From contig JANQQW010000094.1 in NCBI GenBank assembly GCA_028284885.1, forward strand, positions 1 to 44,389: a stretch of 44,389 nucleotides of DNA. The letters run 5' to 3'. The notes under the pieces were generated by a model. That model had not been told where the DNA came from. It searched no databases and saw only the letters and a list, made by a program, of their open reading frames with translations. This document shows, in pieces, positions 1 to 8,103 of the stretch. The first letter of the stretch is position 1. Every line of letters begins with the position of its first letter. The DNA comes from Planctomycetaceae bacterium (GTDB lineage Bacteria > Planctomycetota > Planctomycetia > Planctomycetales > Planctomycetaceae). The position numbers and the translations under genes were made by a program.

Positions 1-446
1 CCCCACCCGCCGCGGTCGCCGAGCCGGTAGCCCTGTAGAGGAGGCACGAGATAGTCGGACGTCGGGTCGTACAGGAAGTACTCGGCGACGCCCATCTCCG
101 CGTACACGGCCGGTTTGCCCACCTCGTCGCGTCGTCGCGTGCTCGACGAGGTGACCTCGAAGACGACGTGCGGCGGGTGGGGTTCCTCCCAAGTCTTGAA
201 GACACGCCTGTCGCCCGGCTTGCAGTCCTTCACGACGAAGCAGTCCGGGCAGACGCTCCGCCGCGGATCGCCCTCGACCCAGTAGGTCATCAGGTCGCCG
301 GACACGTAGACCCTCTGGCCCGCGTGGCGGTGTTGCAGCAGGTCGATCAGTCGCACCATCCAGCCGCGGTGGAGATCGGTCTCGCCCATCGGAAGCCCGT
401 CCGACTCGGGGTACTCGATCTCGAGCAGTCTGGTTCGTTCGTTCAC
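1..446 (-). CDS. Uma2 family (DUF820) nuclease-like protein, C-terminus cut by window edge
   Basis: The reverse strand reads 148 residues from a GTG at 446 and runs off the window, so the C-terminus is missing. The order of motifs fits the Uma2/DUF820 family, a PD-(D/E)XK-fold group expanded in cyanobacteria and planctomycetes: a CPDCFVV segment with Asp68, then PPHVVFEVTS with Glu97, a following D..K..Y stretch, and GVAEYFLYDP near residue 119. The fold is nuclease-like, but the in vivo role of the family is mostly unproven. Alternative in-frame GTG starts lie at 458 and 470 and no strong Shine-Dalgarno (SD) decides between them. It lies 56 bases downstream of the acyl carrier protein gene on the same strand, with no obvious functional link. 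Confidence 0.8.
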   Translation of the reverse strand, partial: MNERTRLLEIEYPESDGLPMGETDLHRGWMVRLIDLLQHRHAGQRVYVSGDLMTYWVEGDPRRSVCPDCFVVKDCKPGDRRVFKTWEEPHPPHVVFEVTSSSTRRRDEVGKPAVYAEMGVAEYFLYDPTSDYLVPPLQGYRLGDRGGW

Positions 447-502
447 AGACGGCCTCACGGGGCGTGACACTACGTTCCCACCTGGTCGAAGCGCCCGCGG
501 CG

Positions 503-763
503 TCAGGCCGGTTGGACGTCGGCGAGCTTCGGCTCGAGGTACGAGACGGTGCTGTCCATGGTGACGAGGTGCTCGTAGTCCTCCTCGGGGATCTGGATGC
601 GGTACTGCTTCCGCAGCTCCATAACGATGTCGAGGAAGTCCATGCTGTCGAGTTCCATCTGCTCGCGGAACGCGACGGAGTCGTCCAGGTCGGTGAGGTC
701 CTCGTCGGGGGCGATCCGCTCGAGGATGTTGACGATCACCTGCCTGATGTCACCCGGGCTCAT
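503..763 (-). CDS. Acyl carrier protein
   Basis: An 86-residue acidic protein of normal ACP length. The LDSMDFLDIVMEL segment contains the DS(M)D attachment motif, and Ser40 should carry the 4'-phosphopantetheine arm that tethers acyl chains during fatty-acid or polyketide-type synthesis in the cytoplasm. I chose the ATG at 763 because GGAG lies about six bases upstream. An in-frame ATG at 856 would add 31 low-complexity residues and is less likely. It lies 155 bases downstream of a ketoacyl-ACP synthase on the same strand, the usual substrate-donor/enzyme pairing. This is probably a dedicated ACP rather than the housekeeping one, because no malonyltransferase, ketoreductase or fabD/fabG genes flank it here. 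Confidence 0.9.
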   Translation of the reverse strand: MSPGDIRQVIVNILERIAPDEDLTDLDDSVAFREQMELDSMDFLDIVMELRKQYRIQIPEEDYEHLVTMDSTVSYLEPKLADVQPA

Positions 764-918
764 CTGCTGCTCCAAGTCTGTTCCGTTCGCGGCGAGGGCC
801 GGCCGCGGTGCACCTTGATTGTCGTGGGCCGAAGAGGGACGGCGTTCGAGTCGCATCGTGTCGCCGAAGCGACGGTCTCGGGGAGGGAGGGAGCGAACGC
901 GGAAGCCGGTTCGACCGC

Positions 919-2166
919 TCAGTCCTCGAACTTGCGGACGATCACGACCGAGTTGATTCCCAGCATGCCGAACGAATTGTTGAGCAGGACGCGGACGTCG
1001 TCCAGTCGCCGGGGTTCGTTCGCCACGAGCTGGGGGAGTGGGCACTCGGGGTCGGGGTCGTCGAGATTGATTGTAGCGTGGGCCCACCCGTCTCCGAAAG
1101 CGGGCAGGTTCCCGAGCAGTTCCAGGGCTCCGGCGGCCCCCATGGCGTGGCCGATGAAGCTCTTCGTGTTGTTGATCGCCACGTCCGGACAGTCGGCGAA
1201 GACGCGGCCGAGAGCCTTCGCCTCCTCGACGTCTCCCTGTTCGGTCGCGGTCGCGTGGCTGCTGACGATGTCGATGTCCGACGCTCGGAGCCCGGCACGG
1301 TCGAGGGCGAGCTGGATGCACTCGGACTGGCGGTTGGCGTCGGGCAGGACGAAGTCCGTCGCGTCGGAGTTCATGGCGTAGCCGACGATCTCGCCGTGGA
1401 TGGTGGCTCCGCGGGCGAGGGCCGACGGCAGGCGTTCCAGGGTGACGAGCCCGCCCCCCTCGGCGACGACGATGCCGTTGCGGTTCACGTCGAACGGCCG
1501 GCAGGCCTTCTGCGGGTCGTCGTTCCTCGCCAGCGCTCCTTGGCTCTGGAAGCTGGCGAAAATGCCGAACGTGTGGATGCTCTCCGAGACGCCACCGCAG
1601 ATGGCGAGGTCGACCTCCCGCAGCCGGAGCATCTGCAGGCCGTGGATGAAGCCGGCGTTCCCGGCGGCACAGGCGGCCCCGATGCAGACGTGGGGGCCGG
1701 TCACCCCGAGGCTGAGGGTGACCTCGCCGGCCGGGTTGTTGGCGACGGTGCGGGGATTGTGGTGGTGCGACCAGACCTTCGTGTCGTAGTCGAACTGCGA
1801 GATCTCGAAGATCTCGTTCTCGGTCTCGACGTTTCCGTGCTCCGTGATGCCGACGTAGACGCCGACGCGGTCCTTCCGGACGGCCGGCCACTCGAGCCCC
1901 GACGACGCCACCGCTTCGTGGGCGCAGTAGGTGGCGATGGAGCCGGCTCGCGTGCCGCGACGGATCTCCTTGCGCTTCTGGTACTTGAGCGCGTCGAAGT
2001 TGCACACCCCGGCGATCGTGGGGGGCATGTACCGCGTCTCGAACGGGACGACTCCGGAGCGCCCTTCGAGGAGGGCGGCCCGGTACTCGCCGAGGTTGTC
2101 ACCGTTGGGCGCGGCGAGGCCGATGCCGGTGATGACGATGCGGTCTTCGTCGGGAACGGAGGTCAC
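919..2166 (-). CDS. Beta-ketoacyl-ACP synthase (FabF/KAS II-like)
   Basis: A 415-residue thiolase-fold condensing enzyme, the usual KAS II length. It would join an ACP-bound extender unit to an acyl chain with decarboxylation. Numbering from the GTG at 2166, the catalytic set is complete: Cys166 in GAACAAGN, His304 in SSHATATEQGD, and Lys335/His340 in NTKSFIGHAMGAAG. The N-terminus RIVITGIGLAAPNG is typical. A second in-frame GTG at 2175 is equally possible and neither has a clear SD. The nucleophile motif reads CAAG rather than the common CATG, and residues 105-150 (Glu/His-rich, with the HHHNP segment) look divergent from housekeeping FabF, so this may act in a specialised pathway. It is followed by the ACP gene and is divergent from the DUF1559 gene. 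Confidence 0.9.
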   Translation of the reverse strand: MTSVPDEDRIVITGIGLAAPNGDNLGEYRAALLEGRSGVVPFETRYMPPTIAGVCNFDALKYQKRKEIRRGTRAGSIATYCAHEAVASSGLEWPAVRKDRVGVYVGITEHGNVETENEIFEISQFDYDTKVWSHHHNPRTVANNPAGEVTLSLGVTGPHVCIGAACAAGNAGFIHGLQMLRLREVDLAICGGVSESIHTFGIFASFQSQGALARNDDPQKACRPFDVNRNGIVVAEGGGLVTLERLPSALARGATIHGEIVGYAMNSDATDFVLPDANRQSECIQLALDRAGLRASDIDIVSSHATATEQGDVEEAKALGRVFADCPDVAINNTKSFIGHAMGAAGALELLGNLPAFGDGWAHATINLDDPDPECPLPQLVANEPRRLDDVRVLLNNSFGMLGINSVVIVRKFED

Positions 2167-2449
2167 GGCGATCACCGTCCGAGGCGACGGGGGGAGCAGG
2201 CGGCGGGCGGAAACGAGCGAGCTGGCAGACCCGTGGAGTGGGTGTCGTGCACCGGACGACACGTGACTGCAGCGATGTCGCAGACTAACGAACCTGACCG
2301 CGCGGTCGCAAGCACGCGAGCGACCACGATTGCGACCCCCGTGACCTTGCACGGTGAGGGCCGGGACGGCATCGTGCGAGGGCACGGGCGTCGCGGCTGT
2401 CGAAGTGCGGGAATCGCCGTCGAGGGTGCTTCCGGAGGAGGTCTCGAAC

Positions 2450-3457
2450 ATGCAGAAGCGAGCGAAGCGCGGAGGGTTCACGCTCATCGAACTGCTCGTC
2501 GTGATCGCGATCATCGCGATCCTGATCGCGTTGCTGCTGCCGGCCGTGCAGCAGGCTCGGGAAGCGGCCCGCCGCGCGAAGTGCCTGAACAACCTGAAGC
2601 AGATGGGGTTGGGCCTGCACAGCTACCACGGCAGCCATCAGACGTTTCCACCGGGCTTCGTCTCGACGCTCGCCGACCCCGACTGGCAGTACGAGACGGG
2701 GAACACGCGAAGCTACCCGGACGAAAACGGTCCCGGTTGGAGCTTCTTCGCGCAGATGCTGCCGTACCTCGAGAAGGGCAACCTGCACGACCAGATCGAC
2801 TTCGACCAGCCGATCACGGCCGCGGCGAACGCGACCGTGCGACGCACCAGCATCGACTTGTACCTCTGCCCCAGCGACACGCCGGGCCCGCTCGTCGCGG
2901 TGACGACCTGCGGAAGCCCGCCGACCGAGTCGAACACGCCGACTCACCTCGTCGACGTGGCCCCCTGCAGCTACGTCGGCTCTCTCGGCGGCGGGAACAG
3001 CGTCGATCCCAACTACGGTGCCTACGAGAACCAGCCGTTCAACGGGGTCTTCCACCGAAACAGCCGGATACGCGTGGCCGACATCACGGACGGCACGTCG
3101 AACACGATCGGCGTCGGCGAACGGATGACCCGCATCGCCGAGAGCTCGTGGGTCGGTGTCGTGCCCGGCCAGCACGTCGTCTACAACCAGGCCCGGCCGC
3201 CGAAGCAGTTCAACCCGCCGACCGATCCGCCCTGCCACAAGTGGCGACCGCCGATCACGTCGATTCTCGTCCACGCCCGTTCCGGTGCGCCGAACGGCCC
3301 GACGAGCAGTCCGTCCTCGTTCCACGGCCCGCACGCCGCCGGCTGCCACTTCCTGCTGATGGACGGATCGACGCGGGTGATCACCGACGGCGTCGGCTTG
3401 GAGGTGTTCCGCGCGCTCTGTACGCGGAACGGTGGCGAGGTGCTGGACGAACTGTAG
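2450..3457 (+). CDS. DUF1559 prepilin-like protein
   Basis: A 335-residue protein of the large planctomycete DUF1559 family. The N-terminus has a type IV prepilin/pseudopilin signal: basic residues, RGG, then [13 protein letters not shown]. Cleavage would fall between Gly9 and Phe10, with Glu at mature position 5 and a hydrophobic helix to about residue 33. The [16 protein letters not shown] segment follows, as is usual in the family. The C-terminal [17 protein letters not shown] is the family H-X9-DG motif. A textbook SD (GGAGGAG, 2434-2440) fixes the ATG at 2450. The protein probably ends in the envelope after prepilin-peptidase processing; the family's exact role is unknown. It stands alone, divergent from the ketosynthase. 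Confidence 0.93.
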   Translation: MQKRAKRGGFTLIELLVVIAIIAILIALLLPAVQQAREAARRAKCLNNLKQMGLGLHSYHGSHQTFPPGFVSTLADPDWQYETGNTRSYPDENGPGWSFFAQMLPYLEKGNLHDQIDFDQPITAAANATVRRTSIDLYLCPSDTPGPLVAVTTCGSPPTESNTPTHLVDVAPCSYVGSLGGGNSVDPNYGAYENQPFNGVFHRNSRIRVADITDGTSNTIGVGERMTRIAESSWVGVVPGQHVVYNQARPPKQFNPPTDPPCHKWRPPITSILVHARSGAPNGPTSSPSSFHGPHAAGCHFLLMDGSTRVITDGVGLEVFRALCTRNGGEVLDEL

Positions 3458-3558
3458 AGGCCGCTCGACGGGGCCGAACCGGTGGCTCGTTGGGTCCGTT
3501 CACGACCAGCCCCCGAGTTGGGGCCTAGACTTCGTGTAACGTGCCGGCGGCCGCCGAC

Positions 3559-3577
3559 CACGTTCACGCGGAACGTG
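3559..3577. promoter_or_regulatory. Perfect inverted repeat upstream of the ECF sigma factor
   Basis: CACGTTC and its exact complement GAACGTG are separated by five bases and end 22 bases before the sigma factor GTG. The symmetry and position suit an operator or a small 5'-UTR hairpin. It is short enough to be chance in G+C-rich DNA, so a regulatory role is only suggested. Confidence 0.3.
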
Positions 3578-3599
3578 TTCAGTCGATTGACGAGAAGTC

Positions 3600-4133
3600 G
3601 TGCGCGAAGACCTGTCCAGCAGCGAGTTCGACCAGATCCTGCATCGCACGCAGGCCCGAATTCGTGCGTACATCGCCGGTTTGGGCGTGGTGGCCCACGA
3701 GGTGGACGACCTCGCACAGGAGATCTACCTGGAGTTCTACCGGACCGGCGACCGGATGCCGCTGGAGGTGGAACCGGAGCGGTGGCTGAAGGGGATCGCC
3801 CGCAACGTCTGCATGAACCACTTTCGCAAGACGACGCGGCGGAAACGGTTGCACCGGCGTGCCTTGGCCGAGATCCTCGCCGCGACGGAGTCGGATCTGC
3901 ACGTCGCGTCGAACGAGCTCGACCTCGAGTCGCAACTCGAGCTCTGCTGTGCGAAGTTGCCGCCGAAGAGCCGTCAGTTGTTGTCGCTGAAGTACGAGCA
4001 GGAGCTGTCGTCCTCGGCGATCGCCGACGCGGTCGACTCGACGGCCGAGGCGGTGCGGATCGCGTTGTTCCGGATTCGCAGCGCCCTCCGAGACTGCATC
4101 ACCCGCCGACAGGAGGCCCTGGGTGAGACATGA
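3600..4133 (+). CDS. ECF-type RNA polymerase sigma factor
   Basis: A 177-residue sigma-70 family protein with regions 2 and 4 only. Region 2 includes EVDDLAQEIYLEFYR (core binding, about residues 38-52) and ERWLKGIARNVCMNHFRKTTRRKR (-10 recognition, about residues 59-82). Region 4 (about 115-168) has PPKSRQLLSLKYEQELSSS and a helix-turn-helix around AIADAVDSTAEAVRIALFRIR. It should direct RNA polymerase to a small regulon. Its GTG start follows a small inverted repeat. Its stop overlaps the ATG of the next gene by four bases (ATGA), so it is translationally coupled to the FecR-type membrane protein, which by position probably controls it. Confidence 0.92.
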   Translation: MREDLSSSEFDQILHRTQARIRAYIAGLGVVAHEVDDLAQEIYLEFYRTGDRMPLEVEPERWLKGIARNVCMNHFRKTTRRKRLHRRALAEILAATESDLHVASNELDLESQLELCCAKLPPKSRQLLSLKYEQELSSSAIADAVDSTAEAVRIALFRIRSALRDCITRRQEALGET

Positions 4134-6082
4134 GTGAACGCCCTTCCGAAGACCACGAGATCGACGAGCGGACGGAGCAGGTCCTAGTCTCCCGGTACGT
4201 GCACGGCCGCGACACGCTGGACGAGTCGTACGTCGAGATGCTCGTCGCCGCCTGCCGACGCAACCCCGCGCTCGCCGTGCAGCTGCACGAGCAGTTGATG
4301 GTCGACGAACTGCTGCGGCAGCAGCTCGACGAGAAGCGGGGCGACTTCGTCTCGCAGGTCGAGCAGCGTGTTCGGGACGAGCAGAGCGGCATGCAGGGCG
4401 GCCTCGCGAGTCTAGCCGACCTGGTCCCGATCGACGGCGACGCGGTCCCGGACGACGGCGTCGAGAGCGACGACAACGGGATCGACATGCGGGAGTACGC
4501 GATCCGCGAACTCGACCAGTACCGGGAGTCCCGCGACCGACGGGGCGGCTGGGTGCGGGTGCTCGGCTTCGTCGCCGTCGTGCTGGCGACCGCCGCGGTG
4601 ACCCTGTGGCTGACGTGGCCCGCGGACGACTCCGGCGTGCTGTTCCCGACCGGTGACGTGCAGGTCGCCCGTGGGCGCGAGGTGCTCTATCCGACCGAGC
4701 CCTTCGTGACCGGCCCGGGCGACGAGATCCGCGTCTCGGCCGACGGATCCGCCGTCGTGAAGTACGCCGACGCGACCGAGGTGGTGCTCGAGCCGGGAAC
4801 GACGTTGTCGATTCCGGCAACCGGCGTCGGCAAGCAGCTCGTCGTCTCGCAGGGGGAACTGCGGGCGAAGGTCAGCCCGCAACCGGCCGGCCGGCCGATG
4901 CAACTCGCCACGCCGAGCGCTCGGGCGACGGTCGTCGGCACCGAGTTCGCGCTCGCGGTCCGACCGAACGGTGTGACCCGACTGGAGGTCCGCGAGGGGC
5001 GTGTCGAACTGGCCCGGCTCGCGGACGGGAAGAGCGTCGGCGTCGAGGCCGACCAGTACGCCGTCGCCGCCGAGCCGAACGGGCCACTCGAGGTGCGGAC
5101 GGCCGAGTTCCCGGCGAGCGAGTGGGCCGAGCAGTCGCCGGAGGAGGCCGGTCTCTCCGAGCCGCAGGTTCAGACGTTCGCGGAGACGGTCGGCGGCCGC
5201 GGCTGCATCGTGCGGGACGGGCGACTCGTGCACACGTGGGGCGACGTCTCCACGCACGGGCCGGGCAGCCGGGTGACCGAGGCACTGCTTTCGCATCTGC
5301 TGTTCCTCGCGGTCGAGGATGGACGGATCGACTCGCTCGACGACCGGGTCGTCGTTCGGCAGCCGCTGCTCGCGGACCTCGGAGGGGACCGCAAGGACGC
5401 CGCGATCACCTGGCGGCAACTCGCCCAGCACACCTGCGGCTACGGCACCCGAGACGCCCCGGGTGCGACCTTCAGCCTGAAGGGACTGCAAGCCGGGCTG
5501 CTCGCGGACACGCTCGTCGAACGGGTCTTCGCCACCGAGTGGTCGGAGGTCGACGACGAACTTCTGCAGCCGCGACTCGTCGGGCCACTTCAGTGCGAGG
5601 ACCGGCCGACGATGTCCGGTGGCACGCCCGGCGTCCTTCGCATCTCGCCACGGGACCTCGCCCGTTTCGGTCTGCTGTACCTCCGCGACGGCCGCTGGAA
5701 GGAGAGGCGGCTGCTCGACCGCCGTCTCGCCGCCGTCGCGACGAGTTCGCCGGTCTCCAACGACGTTCCGGTCTCCGCCGCGAAACCGGGGCCGACGATT
5801 CGCAACCAGCGGTCGCCGTGGCGGTCGGTCGAGATCGACCACTTCGGCAGCTACTCGTTCGGCTGGTGGCTGAACGGCGTCGATCGCGACGGGCGACGGC
5901 TGCTGCCCGACGCCCCGACCGACACGGTCGTCGCGACGGCGATCGACGGCCGCGAGGCCCTCGTCGTCGTCCCCAGCCGCGGTCTCGTGATGACCTACGC
6001 GGACGGCAACCGGTTCGACTGGAAACCCGGGGCCGACAACCGACTAAACCAGGCGATCGCGGCACTGCTGGCCGAACGGTAG
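4130..6082 (+). CDS. FecR-domain membrane protein fused to a degenerate serine-hydrolase (beta-lactamase-like) domain
   Basis: A 650-residue protein. The cytoplasmic N-terminus (1-140) is acidic and helical, as in planctomycete anti-sigma/FecR proteins. One transmembrane helix spans about 145-163. A FecR domain follows at about 168-320, including the characteristic TPSARATVVGTEFAL and VREGRVEL. From about 335 to the end the pattern is that of class C beta-lactamase-like serine hydrolases (VEDGRIDSLDDRVV, TWRQLAQHTCGY, ISPRDLARFGLLYLRDGRW, YSFGWWLNG). The catalytic SxxK motif appears as SRVT (Ser380, Thr383), so the lysine is missing, and no YxN motif is apparent near FSLKG. The domain may therefore bind a ligand rather than hydrolyse one. 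The coupled ECF gene suggests a transmembrane signalling pair; that role is inference. Confidence 0.85.
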   Translation: MSERPSEDHEIDERTEQVLVSRYVHGRDTLDESYVEMLVAACRRNPALAVQLHEQLMVDELLRQQLDEKRGDFVSQVEQRVRDEQSGMQGGLASLADLVPIDGDAVPDDGVESDDNGIDMREYAIRELDQYRESRDRRGGWVRVLGFVAVVLATAAVTLWLTWPADDSGVLFPTGDVQVARGREVLYPTEPFVTGPGDEIRVSADGSAVVKYADATEVVLEPGTTLSIPATGVGKQLVVSQGELRAKVSPQPAGRPMQLATPSARATVVGTEFALAVRPNGVTRLEVREGRVELARLADGKSVGVEADQYAVAAEPNGPLEVRTAEFPASEWAEQSPEEAGLSEPQVQTFAETVGGRGCIVRDGRLVHTWGDVSTHGPGSRVTEALLSHLLFLAVEDGRIDSLDDRVVVRQPLLADLGGDRKDAAITWRQLAQHTCGYGTRDAPGATFSLKGLQAGLLADTLVERVFATEWSEVDDELLQPRLVGPLQCEDRPTMSGGTPGVLRISPRDLARFGLLYLRDGRWKERRLLDRRLAAVATSSPVSNDVPVSAAKPGPTIRNQRSPWRSVEIDHFGSYSFGWWLNGVDRDGRRLLPDAPTDTVVATAIDGREALVVVPSRGLVMTYADGNRFDWKPGADNRLNQAIAALLAER

Positions 6083-6089
6083 TCCGAGT

Positions 6090-6276
6090 TCAGTCGATCG
6101 CGTGCGGCGTCAGTTCTCCGGCGACCGTGTCCAGCACGGCACACCAGCCGTCCATGACGGCGTGCACGACGACGAACAGCCGGTCGTCGGGATTCAGCGG
6201 CAGCGGGGACTCGCCGTGCCAGTCGAGTGGACCGTTCGGCGTGGCCGCGTACCAGCAGTGGAGTTCCCAGCTTCAT
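6090..6276 (-). pseudogene. Frameshifted small gene (about 61 residues) with intact SD and start
   Basis: On the reverse strand a strong SD (GGGGAGGA, 6290-6283) lies six bases before ATG AAG at 6276. Reading on from that ATG gives arginine-rich non-coding-like sequence. Skipping one base at 6270 gives an uninterrupted 59-codon frame to a TGA at 6090-6092, with strong G/C preference at third positions. That protein begins WELHCWYAATPNG and contains DWHGESPLPL and VHAVMDGWCAVLDT. The coding frame has a TGA overlapping the ATG and no start of its own. The simplest reading is a one-base insertion (mutation or sequence error) in a real small gene. I do not recognise the family. It is convergent with the FecR gene, eight bases away. 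Confidence 0.6.
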
Positions 6277-6461
6277 CGGCGATCCTCCCCTGGGCCGCGG
6301 ACGGGTTCCGCGAAAGGATGCAACGCATGCGGGTCCGTTGATTTCCGGTTCAGGCGGCCGGCTGTCCGTTGTCGGCCGCTGGCAAGGCTGACAGGATACG
6401 CGAAGTTTGAGGACTCGGCGGGCGCCACGCCGGGCCAAGCTCCCACGCGAAGACCAGACGC

Positions 6462-7955
6462 ATGAAAGTCGACCAGTTTCTCGCTCACCACGGGATCGGC
6501 GAGAACCCGTTCGGGCAGGAGGACGCCCTCTCGGACCACGTCTTCCGCGAGTCCTGCCTCGACGGCACGCACCACGCCGCGTGGGACAAGATCTACGGCA
6601 GCCCGGCCAATCCCAGCACGTCGGTCGTCTTCGGCGAGAAGGGGGCCGGCAAGACCGCCCTGCGACTGCAGATCGTCGAGCGGCTCGAGTCCTACAACAA
6701 GGAACACGCGGACGCCCGCGTGTTCGTCGTCGAGTACGACGACTTCAACCCGTTCCTCGACAGCTTCCGCGAGCGGCTGCACGGCTGGCGGAAGAAGCCG
6801 AACCACGCCCTGAAGCGATGGCGGTTGTGGGACCACATGGACGCGATCTTGTCGCTGGGTGTCGGCAAACTGGTCAAGACGATCCTGCACCCGGACCTCG
6901 CCGACGGCACCGTCGTGGTGGACGACGCGGCCCTCGGCAAGTTGTCCCGGCTGCAGAAGCGGGACCTGCTGATGCTGGACGCCTTCTACCACCACGCCTA
7001 CGACGAGCCGCCGCTGCAACGGTGGTCGAAGTTGCGGCGCAAGCTGCACTACTCGAACCTGAAGGCCTACGTCGATCCGGCCATCGGCGCCGCGGTAACC
7101 GTGCTCACGCTCGCCGTCGCCTGCGGCGTGATGGGGGCGTCGGCACTCATCACCTGGTGGGTCTGGGCGATCGTCGCGGGCGGCTGGGCGCTCTACGGGT
7201 GGCGGCAGCTGCAGCTCTGCTGGACCGGCTGGCGGATCGCGCGGCAGATTCGTGTCTTCGACCACCTCTCGAACACGCTCCGCCGTCTGCTCTCGCGGTT
7301 CCCGAAGCAGGAACTTGACGGCCAGCCGCTCCCGAGCAAGGACCGCAGCGACGACCGCTACGAGCTGCTCGCCAAGTTCCAGAGCACCCTCAAGACGCTC
7401 GGCTACACGAGCATCGTCATCCTCGTGGACCGCGTGGACGAGCCGCACCTTGTGAACGGCTCCGCCGAGCGGATGCGGGACCTGTTGTGGCCGCTGTTCG
7501 ACAACAAGTTTCTCAAGTACCCCGGTATCGGCTTCAAGCTGCTGCTCCCGCAGGAGGTGACCTACTACCTGCAACGGGAGGAGAAGGAGTTCTACGAACG
7601 CAGCCGGCTCGACAAGCAGAACCTCGTCCAGTCGCTCGAGTGGACCGGCGAGTCCCTGTACGACGTGACGAACGACCGGCTGAAGGCGTGTGCGGCGAAC
7701 GGGCAGGCGGACAGCGTCAGCATCAAGAACCTGTTCGAGGACGGCATCAGCCGTGAGGAACTGATCGGGACGTTCAGCCGCATGCGGGTCCCGCGGCACC
7801 TGTTCAAGTTCCTGTACCGGCTGCTCGTCGATCACTGCAAGCGGTTTCCCGAGGACAGTCCGAACTGGAAGATCAGCCGCGAGACGCTGCAGTCCACGCT
7901 CGCCGTCTTCAACCGCGACCTCGAGGCATTCGACCGCGGCATGGGCACCGGCTGA
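6462..7955 (+). CDS. KAP-like P-loop NTPase with transmembrane insert
   Basis: A 497-residue protein I cannot name precisely. It has a Walker A motif, GEKGAGKT (58-65), and a Walker B-like strand, IVILVDRVDE (318-327). Between them lie two hydrophobic segments at about 207-231 and 232-247 (rich in Val, Ala, Trp). A membrane insert inside the NTPase core between Walker A and Walker B is the hallmark of KAP-family NTPases, which in bacteria occur singly or near mobile and defence genes. The N-terminal GENPFGQEDAL resembles the start of other AAA-like ATPases. The C-terminal part (MRVPRHLFKFLYRLL) is helical. It is flanked by an HtrA-type protease with no clear operon. Function is unknown; a membrane-anchored ATPase or conflict protein is possible. 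Confidence 0.65.
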   Translation: MKVDQFLAHHGIGENPFGQEDALSDHVFRESCLDGTHHAAWDKIYGSPANPSTSVVFGEKGAGKTALRLQIVERLESYNKEHADARVFVVEYDDFNPFLDSFRERLHGWRKKPNHALKRWRLWDHMDAILSLGVGKLVKTILHPDLADGTVVVDDAALGKLSRLQKRDLLMLDAFYHHAYDEPPLQRWSKLRRKLHYSNLKAYVDPAIGAAVTVLTLAVACGVMGASALITWWVWAIVAGGWALYGWRQLQLCWTGWRIARQIRVFDHLSNTLRRLLSRFPKQELDGQPLPSKDRSDDRYELLAKFQSTLKTLGYTSIVILVDRVDEPHLVNGSAERMRDLLWPLFDNKFLKYPGIGFKLLLPQEVTYYLQREEKEFYERSRLDKQNLVQSLEWTGESLYDVTNDRLKACAANGQADSVSIKNLFEDGISREELIGTFSRMRVPRHLFKFLYRLLVDHCKRFPEDSPNWKISRETLQSTLAVFNRDLEAFDRGMGTG

Positions 7956-8103
7956 TCCGAGACGTTTCGACCTCGCCGAGTGCTCGTTGCGACGCCGCAA
8001 CCCGCCGCCGTCGCGCGGTTTCCGCAGTTCTGCGTCGGGCGGGCTTGTCCGCCGCCGGCTCCGCGGAAGAATCGGCGGAGTCACCGGTCTCGGGGAGTGC
8101 GGC

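Noticed and set aside
808..3528. Long plus-strand open frame across the ketosynthase
   Set aside because: It is antisense to a full KAS II with complete catalytic residues, and its translation is low-complexity.
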